From Pararobbsia alpina (GTDB taxonomy: Bacteria; Pseudomonadota; Gammaproteobacteria; Burkholderiales; Burkholderiaceae), in contig NZ_CADIKM010000005.1 in assembly GCF_902859895.1 (NCBI RefSeq), positions 186,001 through 250,000 on the forward strand: a DNA stretch of 64,000 bases, given 5' to 3'. The translations under genes were made by a program, and so were the position numbers. This document shows, in pieces, positions 46,147 to 54,763 of this stretch; positions within the stretch are counted from its first letter, which is position 1; every line of letters begins with the position of its first letter. A model generated the notes under the pieces. It made no database searches, was not told the origin of the DNA, and saw only the letters and a list, made by a program, of their open reading frames with translations.

Positions 46147-46458
46147 CTAGTCGTTTTGCGACGGCTGTGGGGTCGCAGCCTGCGTCAGAGGCAGGCAGTC
46201 CTGCCGATACTCAGCTTGCACTTTCGCTTCGGCGGTCATCAATTCGCTCGGATAGTTGATGTTGTCGCCTGAAGGGTCATAGCCGACCGCTTCCAGCTCC
46301 TCGAGTTCCTGCTTCAATTGGGCGTGGGTGATCTCGCCCGTCGGTTGCTTGAACGGATAGTCGTTGCACTGCTGGGGCGTGAGGTGAGGGGCGGCGAGCG
46401 CCACGCTCGAACCGCACAGCAACAGACAGGCGATCAAGGGTGTCGTGATCCTCTTCAT
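46147..46458 (-). CDS. DUF4148-type small secreted protein
   Basis: Protein of 103 residues with a Sec signal peptide, MKRITTPLIACLLLCGSSVA, cleaved after ALA. The mature part has the DUF4148 pattern: TGEITHAQLKQELEELEAVG, YDPSGDNINYPSELMTAEAK. Such periplasmic proteins are numerous in Burkholderia and have no known function. The start at 46458 is the only one that leads directly into the signal peptide. A second member lies at 56646. Confidence 0.8.
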   Translation of the reverse strand: MKRITTPLIACLLLCGSSVALAAPHLTPQQCNDYPFKQPTGEITHAQLKQELEELEAVGYDPSGDNINYPSELMTAEAKVQAEYRQDCLPLTQAATPQPSQND

Positions 46459-46810
46459 GCCAAGTTCTCCAAAAGTAGTGGATGGAAGCATTGGCCTTTC
46501 TCTGCGCCGCGGACAGAATCGGGACCGAGATCGCCAGTGCATGTAGGAAGAATAGCGATCGCTCTTGCAGAATTCGCTTACGGGAGAGTGAAGAGTTGTT
46601 TAAGGCTTTGCGTTCGACCTGACGCTTTGGCCCGTGCGGGCAGGGATGAAAAAAGTTTCATGGAAATGTTGCCGAGAGGCTATCCGCTGCGTTGTAACGT
46701 TGCGGATGCACCTGCTCCTCGCATTCGAGCGGGCACAGGACACGACTTTGCGGATGTCATCCATGATGTGTCGATCCGCTCGCGCGCAGGGGGACATCTG
46801 GATCTAACGA
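46459..46810. other. Divergent intergenic region
   Basis: 350 bases between the DUF4148 gene and the OmpR-like regulator gene, expected to hold both promoters. A 10-bp palindrome AGCGATCGCT is at 46554-46563. The open frames across it have no coding features. Confidence 0.4.
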
Positions 46811-47485
46811 ATGCGAATTCTGCTTGTCTCCACGTCTCGCCCGGAATCTTCATACCTGCATAAAGCGTTGCGCGAGAGCGCTCATAGTCTGCAGGTCACA
46901 AACGACGTCCGCGACGCCATGTATCTGGCGTCACAGGACGCGTTCGACGCCATCGTTATCGTCGTGGGCCAGGAGGTGCGAAGGGACGAGTTGCACAGTA
47001 CCTTGCCATCTTTCGCAAGGCTGGCGAATCGCCCATCCACCATTCTGATGCTGGGTCACGCAGCGCCCGGCGAACGTGCCCGGATGCTCCGCGCGGGGGC
47101 GGATGCCTGCTTTGTCCTGCCTTACTCGATCATCGAAATGCAGGAGCGGCTCGCCGCCTTGCGTCGGCTGAGCCAACATCACATGCGGGCGTCGCCGCAA
47201 GACGAGTTGGCACGGTTGGACCCGCGGACGCATGAGTTCGTTGAAGGTAGCCAGCGGCTTTCCGTCACCAAGCGCGAATACCTGGTGATCGAGTGCCTCT
47301 TGCGTCATGTCAACGGGCCGGTCGCGCGCGATAACCTGATTCGCTATGCATGGGCTGAGGCCGATGACGTCGATCCGGCCAGCGTGAACGTGGTGATTTC
47401 CCGCTTACGCAGGAAGATGCGGCAGCAAGGTTTTACCACGCAAGTCGAAACCATCAACCACTTCGGTTACCGGCTAGTCCACTGA
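46811..47485 (+). CDS. OmpR-family DNA-binding protein with degenerate receiver domain
   Basis: Protein of 224 residues. The C-terminal winged helix is intact (about 135-224): RLSVTKREYLVIECLLRHVN, NVVISRLRRKMRQQGF and INHFGYRLV. The N-terminal receiver lacks every signalling residue: the acidic pair is STS (7-9), the phospho-acceptor position in DAIVIVVGQ is Val51, the Thr position is Gly82, and the conserved Lys is Leu103 in CFVLPYS. It therefore cannot be a standard phosphorylated response regulator and may act constitutively or bind another signal. No histidine kinase is adjacent; the nearest starts at 56185. Confidence 0.82.
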   Translation: MRILLVSTSRPESSYLHKALRESAHSLQVTNDVRDAMYLASQDAFDAIVIVVGQEVRRDELHSTLPSFARLANRPSTILMLGHAAPGERARMLRAGADACFVLPYSIIEMQERLAALRRLSQHHMRASPQDELARLDPRTHEFVEGSQRLSVTKREYLVIECLLRHVNGPVARDNLIRYAWAEADDVDPASVNVVISRLRRKMRQQGFTTQVETINHFGYRLVH

Positions 47486-47529
47486 ACCGGATGATCGCAC
47501 GCTTCGCGACGCCTGGGACTTCCCCGCCA

Positions 47530-47581
47530 CCGGTTTCAATGCCCACCTCAGTTAGGCATCTTTGAAACCGGCTGCAGCCCA
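47530..47581. repeat. Inverted repeat between convergent genes
   Basis: Perfect 10-bp arms CCGGTTTCAA and TTGAAACCGG with nested ATGCC/GGCAT (47539-47543 with 47555-47559). It lies in the convergence zone and covers the last codons of the minus-strand gene. It could end transcription from either side, though no T-run follows. Confidence 0.5.
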
Positions 47582-47943
47582 TAGTGCGTGATGCTGGATT
47601 CATGCCCGCCACCCGCATAAGTAGAGACAACGTCAATCAGCTTCTTAAGGCTCTCCCTGGGGATGGCAAAGCCTTTCCATCCAAATCCCGTGTGGCGCAT
47701 AAACACGACGGCACCATCGAGCAGTGGGTTGCTTTCAATGTGCCAGGTTGGATTGTTCTCAATCACGTACTGGCGAGATTTAGAAAGCGACGCATCCACG
47801 GCGGGCTGCATCTCTGAACGGTAGCCGCTTAGATTTTCGATCAAAGCGTCGACCTCGGAGGGGTCGAGCACGACACTGTTTCCTTCAATCGAAAGAAGCA
47901 ATGAATTTGCACCATAGGGGTTGACGATCTCGAGCTTCAGCAC
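47548..47943 (-). CDS. Unknown protein, member of a tandem paralogous pair
   Basis: Protein of 131 residues. GTG at 47943 is chosen because GGAGGA stands 8 bases upstream; the TTG at 47949 is too close to it. It resembles the product of the next gene (47961-48335) along its whole length: both have a strand-rich start with 'DLD.LIE.L...R..M.P', a shared sequence of the type 'SR.Y....NP.W..E..P..D.VV.F.R..G.GW.GFAIPR', here HTGFGWKGFAIPRESLKKL. About 120 residues, acidic, no signal peptide, no membrane segment. Function unknown; an immunity-like or small adaptor role is possible but not shown. Confidence 0.65.
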   Translation of the reverse strand: MLKLEIVNPYGANSLLLSIEGNSVVLDPSEVDALIENLSGYRSEMQPAVDASLSKSRQYVIENNPTWHIESNPLLDGAVVFMRHTGFGWKGFAIPRESLKKLIDVVSTYAGGGHESSITHYGLQPVSKMPN

Positions 47944-47960
47944 TTGCAACTTCCTCCTCT

Positions 47961-48335
47961 TTAACTAGCCAGTCCGAGAGGCCTGGCAGGCGCATTCGCA
48001 TGGATGGCGAGGTCCTCGCAAAACCTTAGAGCCTTGTCCCGGGGTATGGCGAACCCGGCCCATCCCACACCGGAATTCCTCAGGAACAGAACGACGGCAT
48101 CAGAGCCGGGATGGGGTTCCGCATACCAGCTAGGGTCGAGTTCGACTGAATATCGGTGGGTGCGAGATACGCTCGATGGAACAGGCGGTCGCATTGAGGC
48201 TCTAAGCGCACCAAGTTGTTCAATCAGCACATCGAGATCCTCCGCGCCCAGCTGCATCCGATGCGTGTCGATCTCGAGATGGACAACTTTCGTACCATTT
48301 TCACTGACTAGCTCAGTTCTCATTGGGCGTCGCAT
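47961..48335 (-). CDS. Unknown protein, member of a tandem paralogous pair
   Basis: Protein of 124 residues starting MRRPMRTELVSENGTKVVHL; the ATG at 48335 has GGAGG 6 bases upstream. The motif NSGVGWAGFAIPRDKALRF aligns with the same region of the downstream paralogue, and YSVELDPSWYAEPHPGSDAV with its central part. The genes are 17 bases apart on the same strand and surely arose by duplication. No family recognised. Confidence 0.65.
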   Translation of the reverse strand: MRRPMRTELVSENGTKVVHLEIDTHRMQLGAEDLDVLIEQLGALRASMRPPVPSSVSRTHRYSVELDPSWYAEPHPGSDAVVLFLRNSGVGWAGFAIPRDKALRFCEDLAIHANAPARPLGLAS

Positions 48336-48463
48336 TGCCGACCTCCGCATTAGAATGAAAAAAAATTATGGTGCTCTGCTCGCCGTGCTTCCTTAAGAAA
48401 GCACGGCGCGATGATGAAACTTCGTACATGTGCAAAGGAGTCAAGTCGTGTGAGGAGAGACCC

Positions 48464-49966
48464 CTAGTGCGGTTCGTGCACATCGCCGGGGGCGTCGTGC
48501 GGGCTCAGCGGATTGAAGGGGAGTGTCTGCTCTGCCGTAGGCAGGTCGGCGGTACTCCAGCCGCCGCCGAACGCGCCGATGAGGCCCACCGCCGTCTGCA
48601 AGCGGCGTGTCTGCACCTCTACCTCGGAGATTTGTGCGGTGAGCGCGGCGATCTGGGCAACGGTGACACTCAGATAGTTGTCCAGGCCACCCGTGTAGAG
48701 ACTGAGGGACATGTCCTGCACTTTGAGTGCTGCCTGCAGGGCCGCTTCCTGCTGAGTGGCCTCAGTGGCGAGCTTGCTGGTGAGTGTCAGATTATCTTCA
48801 ACCTGCTGAAAGGCTTGCAGTACAGTTGCCCGATAGCTATCCGTCGCCTGGTTGAATTGCGACCAGCTTTGTTGCAACTCAGCTTTCCGTAGACCCCCCT
48901 CGAACAGCGGCAACATGGCGGACGCTCCAACTGCCCAGAGGGCGTTCGGCAGCGAGGCAAGGCCAAAGCCGGTATCTTCGAAACCCGCGATCGCGCTAAG
49001 GCGGATGTTCGGATAGAACGCTGCCCGCGATACCCCGATGGAGGAGTTTTCCGCCGCCATCATGCGCTCGGCCTGCGCGATATCAGGGCGCCGTTGCAGC
49101 AGCGCGGAGGGAGCGTCCACAGGAGTTGTCGGAACACTGATTTGGGCATCCGCGCTCGCCGGCAAGCTGAAGGTGCTGGGGTTGACACCGGCCAGTACCG
49201 CGACTGCGTGCTCGAGCAATGCCCGCTGTGCTTGCACCTCGGTGTCGAACGCCTGCGCGGAGGAAAGCTGATTCTCAGCGCGAGCGACATCGATGCCCGC
49301 GGCAATTTTCCCGGCAAAGCGCAATTGCGTGATCGAGACCGCCTGCTGATAGGAGGCAATGGTCTGCACATAGACGGCATGCTCATCATCGAGACCATGG
49401 ATCGCCATGTAGTCGGTGGCGAGTTCCATCTCCAGGCTCAGTCGTGCCGAAGCGACCTGCGCCGCTACGCCTTGCGCGTCCTGCTGGGCCTCTTTGGTGC
49501 TGTTACGGATCTGGCTCCAGAAATCGGGCTCCCACGAAGCGACGGCACCATAGCCGTTCGACGGCGACTGGAGGGAGGCGCTGGTTGCGTTCTTGAAAAG
49601 AGTATGCACAGACTCTTTGTTCTCGCTGGTAAACGCTTGCAAGCCAAGTTGCGGAAACAGTCCTGATCGCGCTTCGCCGACGACGTCCCGGGCTTGGGTA
49701 TACGTTTCTTCGGCTGCCTTCAGATTCGGATTCGCCGCATCAAGCTGCGTCTCGAGACGATCCAGTTCGGCGTTGCCAAACACTTGCCACCATGGGCCGT
49801 GCGAGAGTTGATCTTGCGGCTGCGCGACGACAAACGGCCCGGAACCCTTGTATTGCGCCGGCAGGATCATGCTTGGCGGCGTATAGAGGGGCGCCAGATC
49901 GCAGCCGGACAGCGCACTGACGACGGTGAGGCACACAAGGTAGCGGATAGGTCGGAAGCTGCGCAT
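48464..49966 (-). CDS. RND efflux outer membrane lipoprotein (OprM/NodT type)
   Basis: Outer-membrane channel of 500 residues. Lipoprotein signal: MRSFRPIRYLVCLTVVSALS GC with the lipid-anchored Cys at about 22. Two repeats of the TolC-type helical barrel are seen, for example RRPDIAQAERMMAAENSSIG and LRKAELQQSWSQFNQATDSY. It starts one base inside the stop of the membrane fusion gene, so translation is coupled. It completes the tripartite pump encoded at 48464-54407. Confidence 0.92.
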   Translation of the reverse strand: MRSFRPIRYLVCLTVVSALSGCDLAPLYTPPSMILPAQYKGSGPFVVAQPQDQLSHGPWWQVFGNAELDRLETQLDAANPNLKAAEETYTQARDVVGEARSGLFPQLGLQAFTSENKESVHTLFKNATSASLQSPSNGYGAVASWEPDFWSQIRNSTKEAQQDAQGVAAQVASARLSLEMELATDYMAIHGLDDEHAVYVQTIASYQQAVSITQLRFAGKIAAGIDVARAENQLSSAQAFDTEVQAQRALLEHAVAVLAGVNPSTFSLPASADAQISVPTTPVDAPSALLQRRPDIAQAERMMAAENSSIGVSRAAFYPNIRLSAIAGFEDTGFGLASLPNALWAVGASAMLPLFEGGLRKAELQQSWSQFNQATDSYRATVLQAFQQVEDNLTLTSKLATEATQQEAALQAALKVQDMSLSLYTGGLDNYLSVTVAQIAALTAQISEVEVQTRRLQTAVGLIGAFGGGWSTADLPTAEQTLPFNPLSPHDAPGDVHEPH

Positions 49967-51249
49967 TACTGGCTCGCATCGTCGTTGCGCGCAGCTTCAA
50001 CTTTCGCGCGCTGCGCCGGGGTCAAATTCTTTGATGCGTCCATGTTCGCGTGGAATTGTGCATCGGGGGCAATGCCTGGCACACCCTGGACAATGCGCAC
50101 CGTCTCGCCTTCGAGAATGCCGGCCGAGGGGTTGGTGATCAGCCGGTCGCTGCGCTTCAACCCGGATGTGATCTGCACAGTCTGGCCAAAATTCTGGCCG
50201 AGCTGAACGTCTTGAAGATGCACCTTGTTGTCCGCGTCAACGAGCGCGACCTGGGTGCCTTGCGCGCGGAACACCAGTGCCTGCTCCGGCACCACCAGCA
50301 CGTCGGGGTTCGTCGGCACGACAAACTTGACGTCGGCGTACGTTCCGGGCCAGATCAGATGATCGGGGTTGGGCACCAGGAGCTCGGTCACCACGGTACG
50401 CGTTTGCGGGTTGAAGGCGTTTGCCGTCGTTTGATAAGTCGCGTTGAATGTCCGGTTTGGATATTGCGGCAGCGAGAGCGTGGCGGTCAGATCGGGCTTG
50501 AGCATCGCGGCATAGTCCTGCGGTACCGACACGAAAACACGCATCTCGTGAATGTCGGAGACACTGAACAACTCGTCCGCGGCGCCTCGCGCGCTGACAT
50601 CGCCGCCCGCGGCGTTGACATAGTTGCCCACGTCGGTATCGCGCGAAGTGACGATTCCATCGAACGGGGCAACGATTCTCTTGAACCCTTCGAGAACCTT
50701 ATAGCGCGCAACCTCATGCTGCGCCACCCGGGCCTGGGCTTTCTTCGCAGCGGCACTGGCAACCTGTACGTCCACTTCCTGCTGCGACACCGCCTGCGTA
50801 CCTGCCAGCGCCGTCCAGCGATTGGCGGTCACTACGGCGAGGTTGTAGTTGGTCTGGGCCACGTCGAGATTCGCCTGCGAGCTCTCATACTGCTCGTCCA
50901 CGGCGGGCGCATCGATGGTGGCGAGCAAATCGCCCGCTTTCACTGGCGCACCATAGTCCTTGTACCACTTGAGCACGTAGCCCGATACCTGGGCATAGAT
51001 CGGGGCCGAATACCAGGCCTTGATCGTTCCCGGCAACGTCACGGTGCGTGTCGCCGGTCCCGGGGCAGGGGAGATGACCTGCACTTCGGGTACCGACTCC
51101 TCGTCAGCGACGTCACGCAGATTGGCGACATTGGCGCGCCGCTGGAAAATGCCGAGCGCGACGAGCCCCACGACGATCAGCGCCGCAATCGCCGTCAGCA
51201 ATCGGATTCGGGAGGAACTCGGGAGGGGTGTTTGTCGACGAGTGCTCAT
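49966..51249 (-). CDS. RND efflux membrane fusion protein
   Basis: Periplasmic adaptor of 427 residues with an N-terminal membrane anchor at about 16-34. The order of domains is membrane-proximal strands, lipoyl half (SGYVLKWYKDYGAPVKAGDL), alpha hairpin, second lipoyl half (RIVAPFDGIVTSRDTDVGNY) and beta-barrel. The anchor is a plain hydrophobic helix, not a lipobox. It overlaps the pump gene by four bases and the outer-membrane gene by one base. Confidence 0.93.
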   Translation of the reverse strand: MSTRRQTPLPSSSRIRLLTAIAALIVVGLVALGIFQRRANVANLRDVADEESVPEVQVISPAPGPATRTVTLPGTIKAWYSAPIYAQVSGYVLKWYKDYGAPVKAGDLLATIDAPAVDEQYESSQANLDVAQTNYNLAVVTANRWTALAGTQAVSQQEVDVQVASAAAKKAQARVAQHEVARYKVLEGFKRIVAPFDGIVTSRDTDVGNYVNAAGGDVSARGAADELFSVSDIHEMRVFVSVPQDYAAMLKPDLTATLSLPQYPNRTFNATYQTTANAFNPQTRTVVTELLVPNPDHLIWPGTYADVKFVVPTNPDVLVVPEQALVFRAQGTQVALVDADNKVHLQDVQLGQNFGQTVQITSGLKRSDRLITNPSAGILEGETVRIVQGVPGIAPDAQFHANMDASKNLTPAQRAKVEAARNDDASQ

Positions 51250-54200
51250 ACGTGCGATTCCATGTCTTTATTTCTGTTGCTGTGCAAAAGCGCGAATACG
51301 CAGGGCACGAACAGCAGAGTTGCAATTGTTGCGATCATGAGTCCACCGATCACAGCGCGACCCAGCGGGGCGTTTTGGGTATTGCTGAATGACATCGGCA
51401 GCATGCCGATCATCATGGCGAGCGCTGTCATCAGCACCGGACGAATACGGCCGTAGCCAGCCTCGATGGCGGCGACCACAGCGTTGCCATGCTCGGCCAG
51501 GCGCTCGCGAGCAAACGAGACCACGAGGATCGAGTTGGCGGTCGCCGTGCCCATGCACATGATCGCGCCGGTGAGCGCAGGCACGGATAGGGTCGTGTGG
51601 GTGAGAAACAGGCTCCAGACGATTCCGGCCAGTGCTGCGGGCAGGGCGGTAATGATGATGAAGGGGTCGAGCCAGGACTGGAAATTGACCACGATAACCA
51701 GGTAGACGAGCAAGATCGAAAGGGCGAGCCCCGCAAGCAATTGGGCATACGCGCTACTCATCGTTTGCGCCTGGCCTCGCAGATGCACGCTGGAACCGCG
51801 CGGAACGTCGTGGCTCATGTCCGCGACGACGTGCTCGACCTCATCGTTCACCGCACCGAGATCGCGCTCTTGATTGCTCACGAAAATGTCGATCGCCGGC
51901 AAGATGCTGTAGTGCGAGGCCAGCAGTGGCGTACCTGTCTGGGTAATTCGGCTAAGTGCCCCCAACAATTGCGTGTCGTTGCCACTGGGATCGCCATTGC
52001 CCTTGTCGATCGGAATGGTTTCCAGGTCATTCATCGACGAGAGCTGGTCTTGCGGTGTCTGCATATTGACCAGATGCGATACCCCTGAGCTCGTATCGAG
52101 CCAGTAGGTAGGCGCCGTTTGCCCGCTCCCGGACAAGGTCGCCAGCGCATTGTTGGCGATATTGGATTCCGTCACGCCTGTGCCCAAGGCAAAGGATCGA
52201 GATGCCGCGACATTCAGGGTCGGCTCATCGAAGGCTTGCTGGATATTGACGTCGGCGCTACCGGGGATGCGCCGTATACGGGCGGCCATCGCTTGCGCGT
52301 ACGCGAAGTTGGCAACTTGCCCACGACCGGAGATCTGTACGTCAATCGGTGCCGGCAGGCCGAAATTGAGGATCTTTGCCGTTATATCGCCCGGTAGAAA
52401 CGTAAATGCGGTACCGGGATACAGCTTGGGAAGTTGCTGTCGCAGCATGAAGCGATACTTGTCGACCGGCGATCGATCATTCTTCAGGTTGATCGTGATG
52501 TCGCAATCCTGTGGGCCGATCGTTCCCGTGGAGTTGTAGGCTTCGTTGATGCCGCTCGACGGCAGGCCGCAATTGTCCAAGACATTGCTCACCTGATTCG
52601 GGAGGATCTGCCGGATCGAGCCATTCACGAGAACGGCAATCTTCGATGCTTCCTCCAACCGCGTGCCAACCGGTGCACGCATATGCAGGTCGATCTCGCC
52701 GGACTTGATGCTCGGAAAGAAATCACGTCCAAGGAAGCCGATGAGACCCAGTGAGCTGAACGAGGCCGCAGCGAACACCACGATGAAGAGTCGGCGTCTG
52801 GCTACGAGCTGGGTCAACACAGTCTGGTAGTGCTCACGAAACTGAGTGAATCGCCGCTCGAAACCGCGCTGGAAACGGGTAAAGAAGCCTGGATCGGTCG
52901 TATGGCCGTGCTTGTGTTGGTCCACCTGGCCGCGCAACAAAAACGCGGCCATCGTCGGCACCAAGGTGCGCGAGAGGATAAACGAGGCGATCATCGCGAA
53001 GACGATCGCTTCCGCCATCGGAAGGAACAGAAAACCCGCAATCCCGCCAAGCTGGAATAGCGGCAGCCAGACGATGCAGATGCACAGGGTCGCCACGAAA
53101 GTGGGGACGACGATCTGGTTGGCCGCCGCGATGATGCCGGGTTCGAGTTCTGCCCCCGCTTCGAGGTGAGAGTCGATATTCTCGATCATGACCGTCGCGT
53201 CGTCGACAAGAATACCGACGGCGAGAGCGAGCCCCCCCAAGGTCATGACGTTGATCGTTTGGCCTAGCCACGATAGCGCGAGGACCGACGACAGGATAGC
53301 CAAAGGGATGGAGGTCGCGACGATCAGCGTCGAGCGCCAGCTGCCGAGGAAAAGCAGGACGGTCAGACCGGTGAGAATGGCCGCGGTGATCATCTCCTGC
53401 ATCACCTCGTCCACCGAATCACGGACAAAGCCGGACGCGTCGTTCAGCGTCGTGATCTTGACTCCCGGCGGCAGCGTGCGAATGATGCCGGGAAGCGCTT
53501 TCTTGATACCGTCCACCACGGCAAGCGTAGACGCATTGCCGCTCTTGAGGACCTGGATCAGCACGGCCTGCCTGCCCTTCACCAGAACGGCATTGGTCTG
53601 AGGCGGCGCGCCACTGTGAACGAATGCGACATCGCGGAGATAGACCGTGGCGCCGTTAACGGTCTTGATCGGGAGGTTATTGAAGGTCGACACTTGAATC
53701 GGAGTGGAATTGGTCTGGACCATAAAGTCGAGACCGCCGATCTTCTGGTCGCCCGCCGGAAGCACAACGTTCTGCACATTCAATGCACGCGCGACATCCG
53801 CGGCCGACAGGCCATGCGCCAACAGCTTTTTCTGGTCGAGATCAACCTCGACATTGAGCGAGGCGCCTCCATAAGGTGAGGGGATCGCAGCGCCAGGAAC
53901 CGCCACCAGTTGCGGACGGATCAGATTCGATGCCATGTCATAGACCTGCGAAGCAGACATACCTGTCGCGGACACTTGCAGATCCAGCACGGGAACCGAT
54001 GAGGCGTTGTAAGAAAGAATCTGCGGCGGAGTCATACCCGCCGGCATCTGCTTGAGCACGGTCTGCGAGGCCGCCGTGATCTCTGCCTCCGCGGAGGAGA
54101 CGTCGGTGCCGGGCTGGAAGAATATCTTCACGATCCCACGCCCATAGAGCGATTGGCTCTCGATATGTTCGATGTTATCGACCGTCGCGGTCAGTGCTCT

Positions 54201-54407
54201 TTCGTAGTAATAGATAACGCGGCCGGACATATCCTGCGGAGAGAGGCCGTTATAGGTCCAGACAACGGCGACCACCGGTATGCGGATATTCGGAAAAATG
54301 TCAGTCGGAGTCTTGAGCACCGCCATGCCACCGAACAGCAAGATCAGGATGCTCATGACTACGAAGGTCAAGGGTCGTCGCAGGGCGACTAGGACAATGG
54401 CGTTCAT
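51246..54407 (-). CDS. RND-family efflux transporter, inner membrane pump
   Basis: Proton-driven pump of 1053 residues with two six-helix repeats and large periplasmic loops. N-terminus MNAIVLVALRRPLTFVVMSI; helix 4 carries the proton-relay acidic pair in GGLALAVGILVDDATVMIEN. The sequence type (DIFPNIRIPVVAVVWTYNGL, SPQDMSGRVIYYYERALTAT) fits multidrug/solvent HAE1-like or MdtABC-like pumps rather than heavy-metal CusA. A divergent or separate regulator is missing; a histidine kinase lies upstream on the same strand. Confidence 0.93.
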   Translation of the reverse strand: MNAIVLVALRRPLTFVVMSILILLFGGMAVLKTPTDIFPNIRIPVVAVVWTYNGLSPQDMSGRVIYYYERALTATVDNIEHIESQSLYGRGIVKIFFQPGTDVSSAEAEITAASQTVLKQMPAGMTPPQILSYNASSVPVLDLQVSATGMSASQVYDMASNLIRPQLVAVPGAAIPSPYGGASLNVEVDLDQKKLLAHGLSAADVARALNVQNVVLPAGDQKIGGLDFMVQTNSTPIQVSTFNNLPIKTVNGATVYLRDVAFVHSGAPPQTNAVLVKGRQAVLIQVLKSGNASTLAVVDGIKKALPGIIRTLPPGVKITTLNDASGFVRDSVDEVMQEMITAAILTGLTVLLFLGSWRSTLIVATSIPLAILSSVLALSWLGQTINVMTLGGLALAVGILVDDATVMIENIDSHLEAGAELEPGIIAAANQIVVPTFVATLCICIVWLPLFQLGGIAGFLFLPMAEAIVFAMIASFILSRTLVPTMAAFLLRGQVDQHKHGHTTDPGFFTRFQRGFERRFTQFREHYQTVLTQLVARRRLFIVVFAAASFSSLGLIGFLGRDFFPSIKSGEIDLHMRAPVGTRLEEASKIAVLVNGSIRQILPNQVSNVLDNCGLPSSGINEAYNSTGTIGPQDCDITINLKNDRSPVDKYRFMLRQQLPKLYPGTAFTFLPGDITAKILNFGLPAPIDVQISGRGQVANFAYAQAMAARIRRIPGSADVNIQQAFDEPTLNVAASRSFALGTGVTESNIANNALATLSGSGQTAPTYWLDTSSGVSHLVNMQTPQDQLSSMNDLETIPIDKGNGDPSGNDTQLLGALSRITQTGTPLLASHYSILPAIDIFVSNQERDLGAVNDEVEHVVADMSHDVPRGSSVHLRGQAQTMSSAYAQLLAGLALSILLVYLVIVVNFQSWLDPFIIITALPAALAGIVWSLFLTHTTLSVPALTGAIMCMGTATANSILVVSFARERLAEHGNAVVAAIEAGYGRIRPVLMTALAMMIGMLPMSFSNTQNAPLGRAVIGGLMIATIATLLFVPCVFALLHSNRNKDMESHV

Positions 54408-54763
54408 AGGGTGCCGTTAGGAAATCCAGACAGAGATCTGCAAACAAATACACTGCGATCAATTAGAGAAGGAGACACATCGCCATTTCCGGCTACTACA
54501 TCGAGTGTCCTCGCATGCGAAAAAGGCTCATGGGCGGCAACGTCGTCTCGCTTGATCGTGCGTGAGCATCGCCCGAATCATCAGACCGTCACCAGGGCGG
54601 TGCTGGGCAATGTTTTCATGACAGTTTCCTTGAGTCTGTACAGAGTCGATCAGGCTGCGAAATGTGCCCTGATGCGCCACTGAGAGGAGGGAGAGTAAGC
54701 GAGTGTCGGTGTCATTCGCGAAACGTAGGCATGAAGACTTTTTAATTTGATCGGTCACCGCGG
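54408..54763. other. Intergenic region upstream of the RND operon
   Basis: 356 bases between the kinase stop and the pump start, on the minus strand. It probably carries the pump operon promoter. Open frames at 54411-54683 (+) and 54528-54758 (-) have no coding features. I see no clear operator. Confidence 0.4.
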
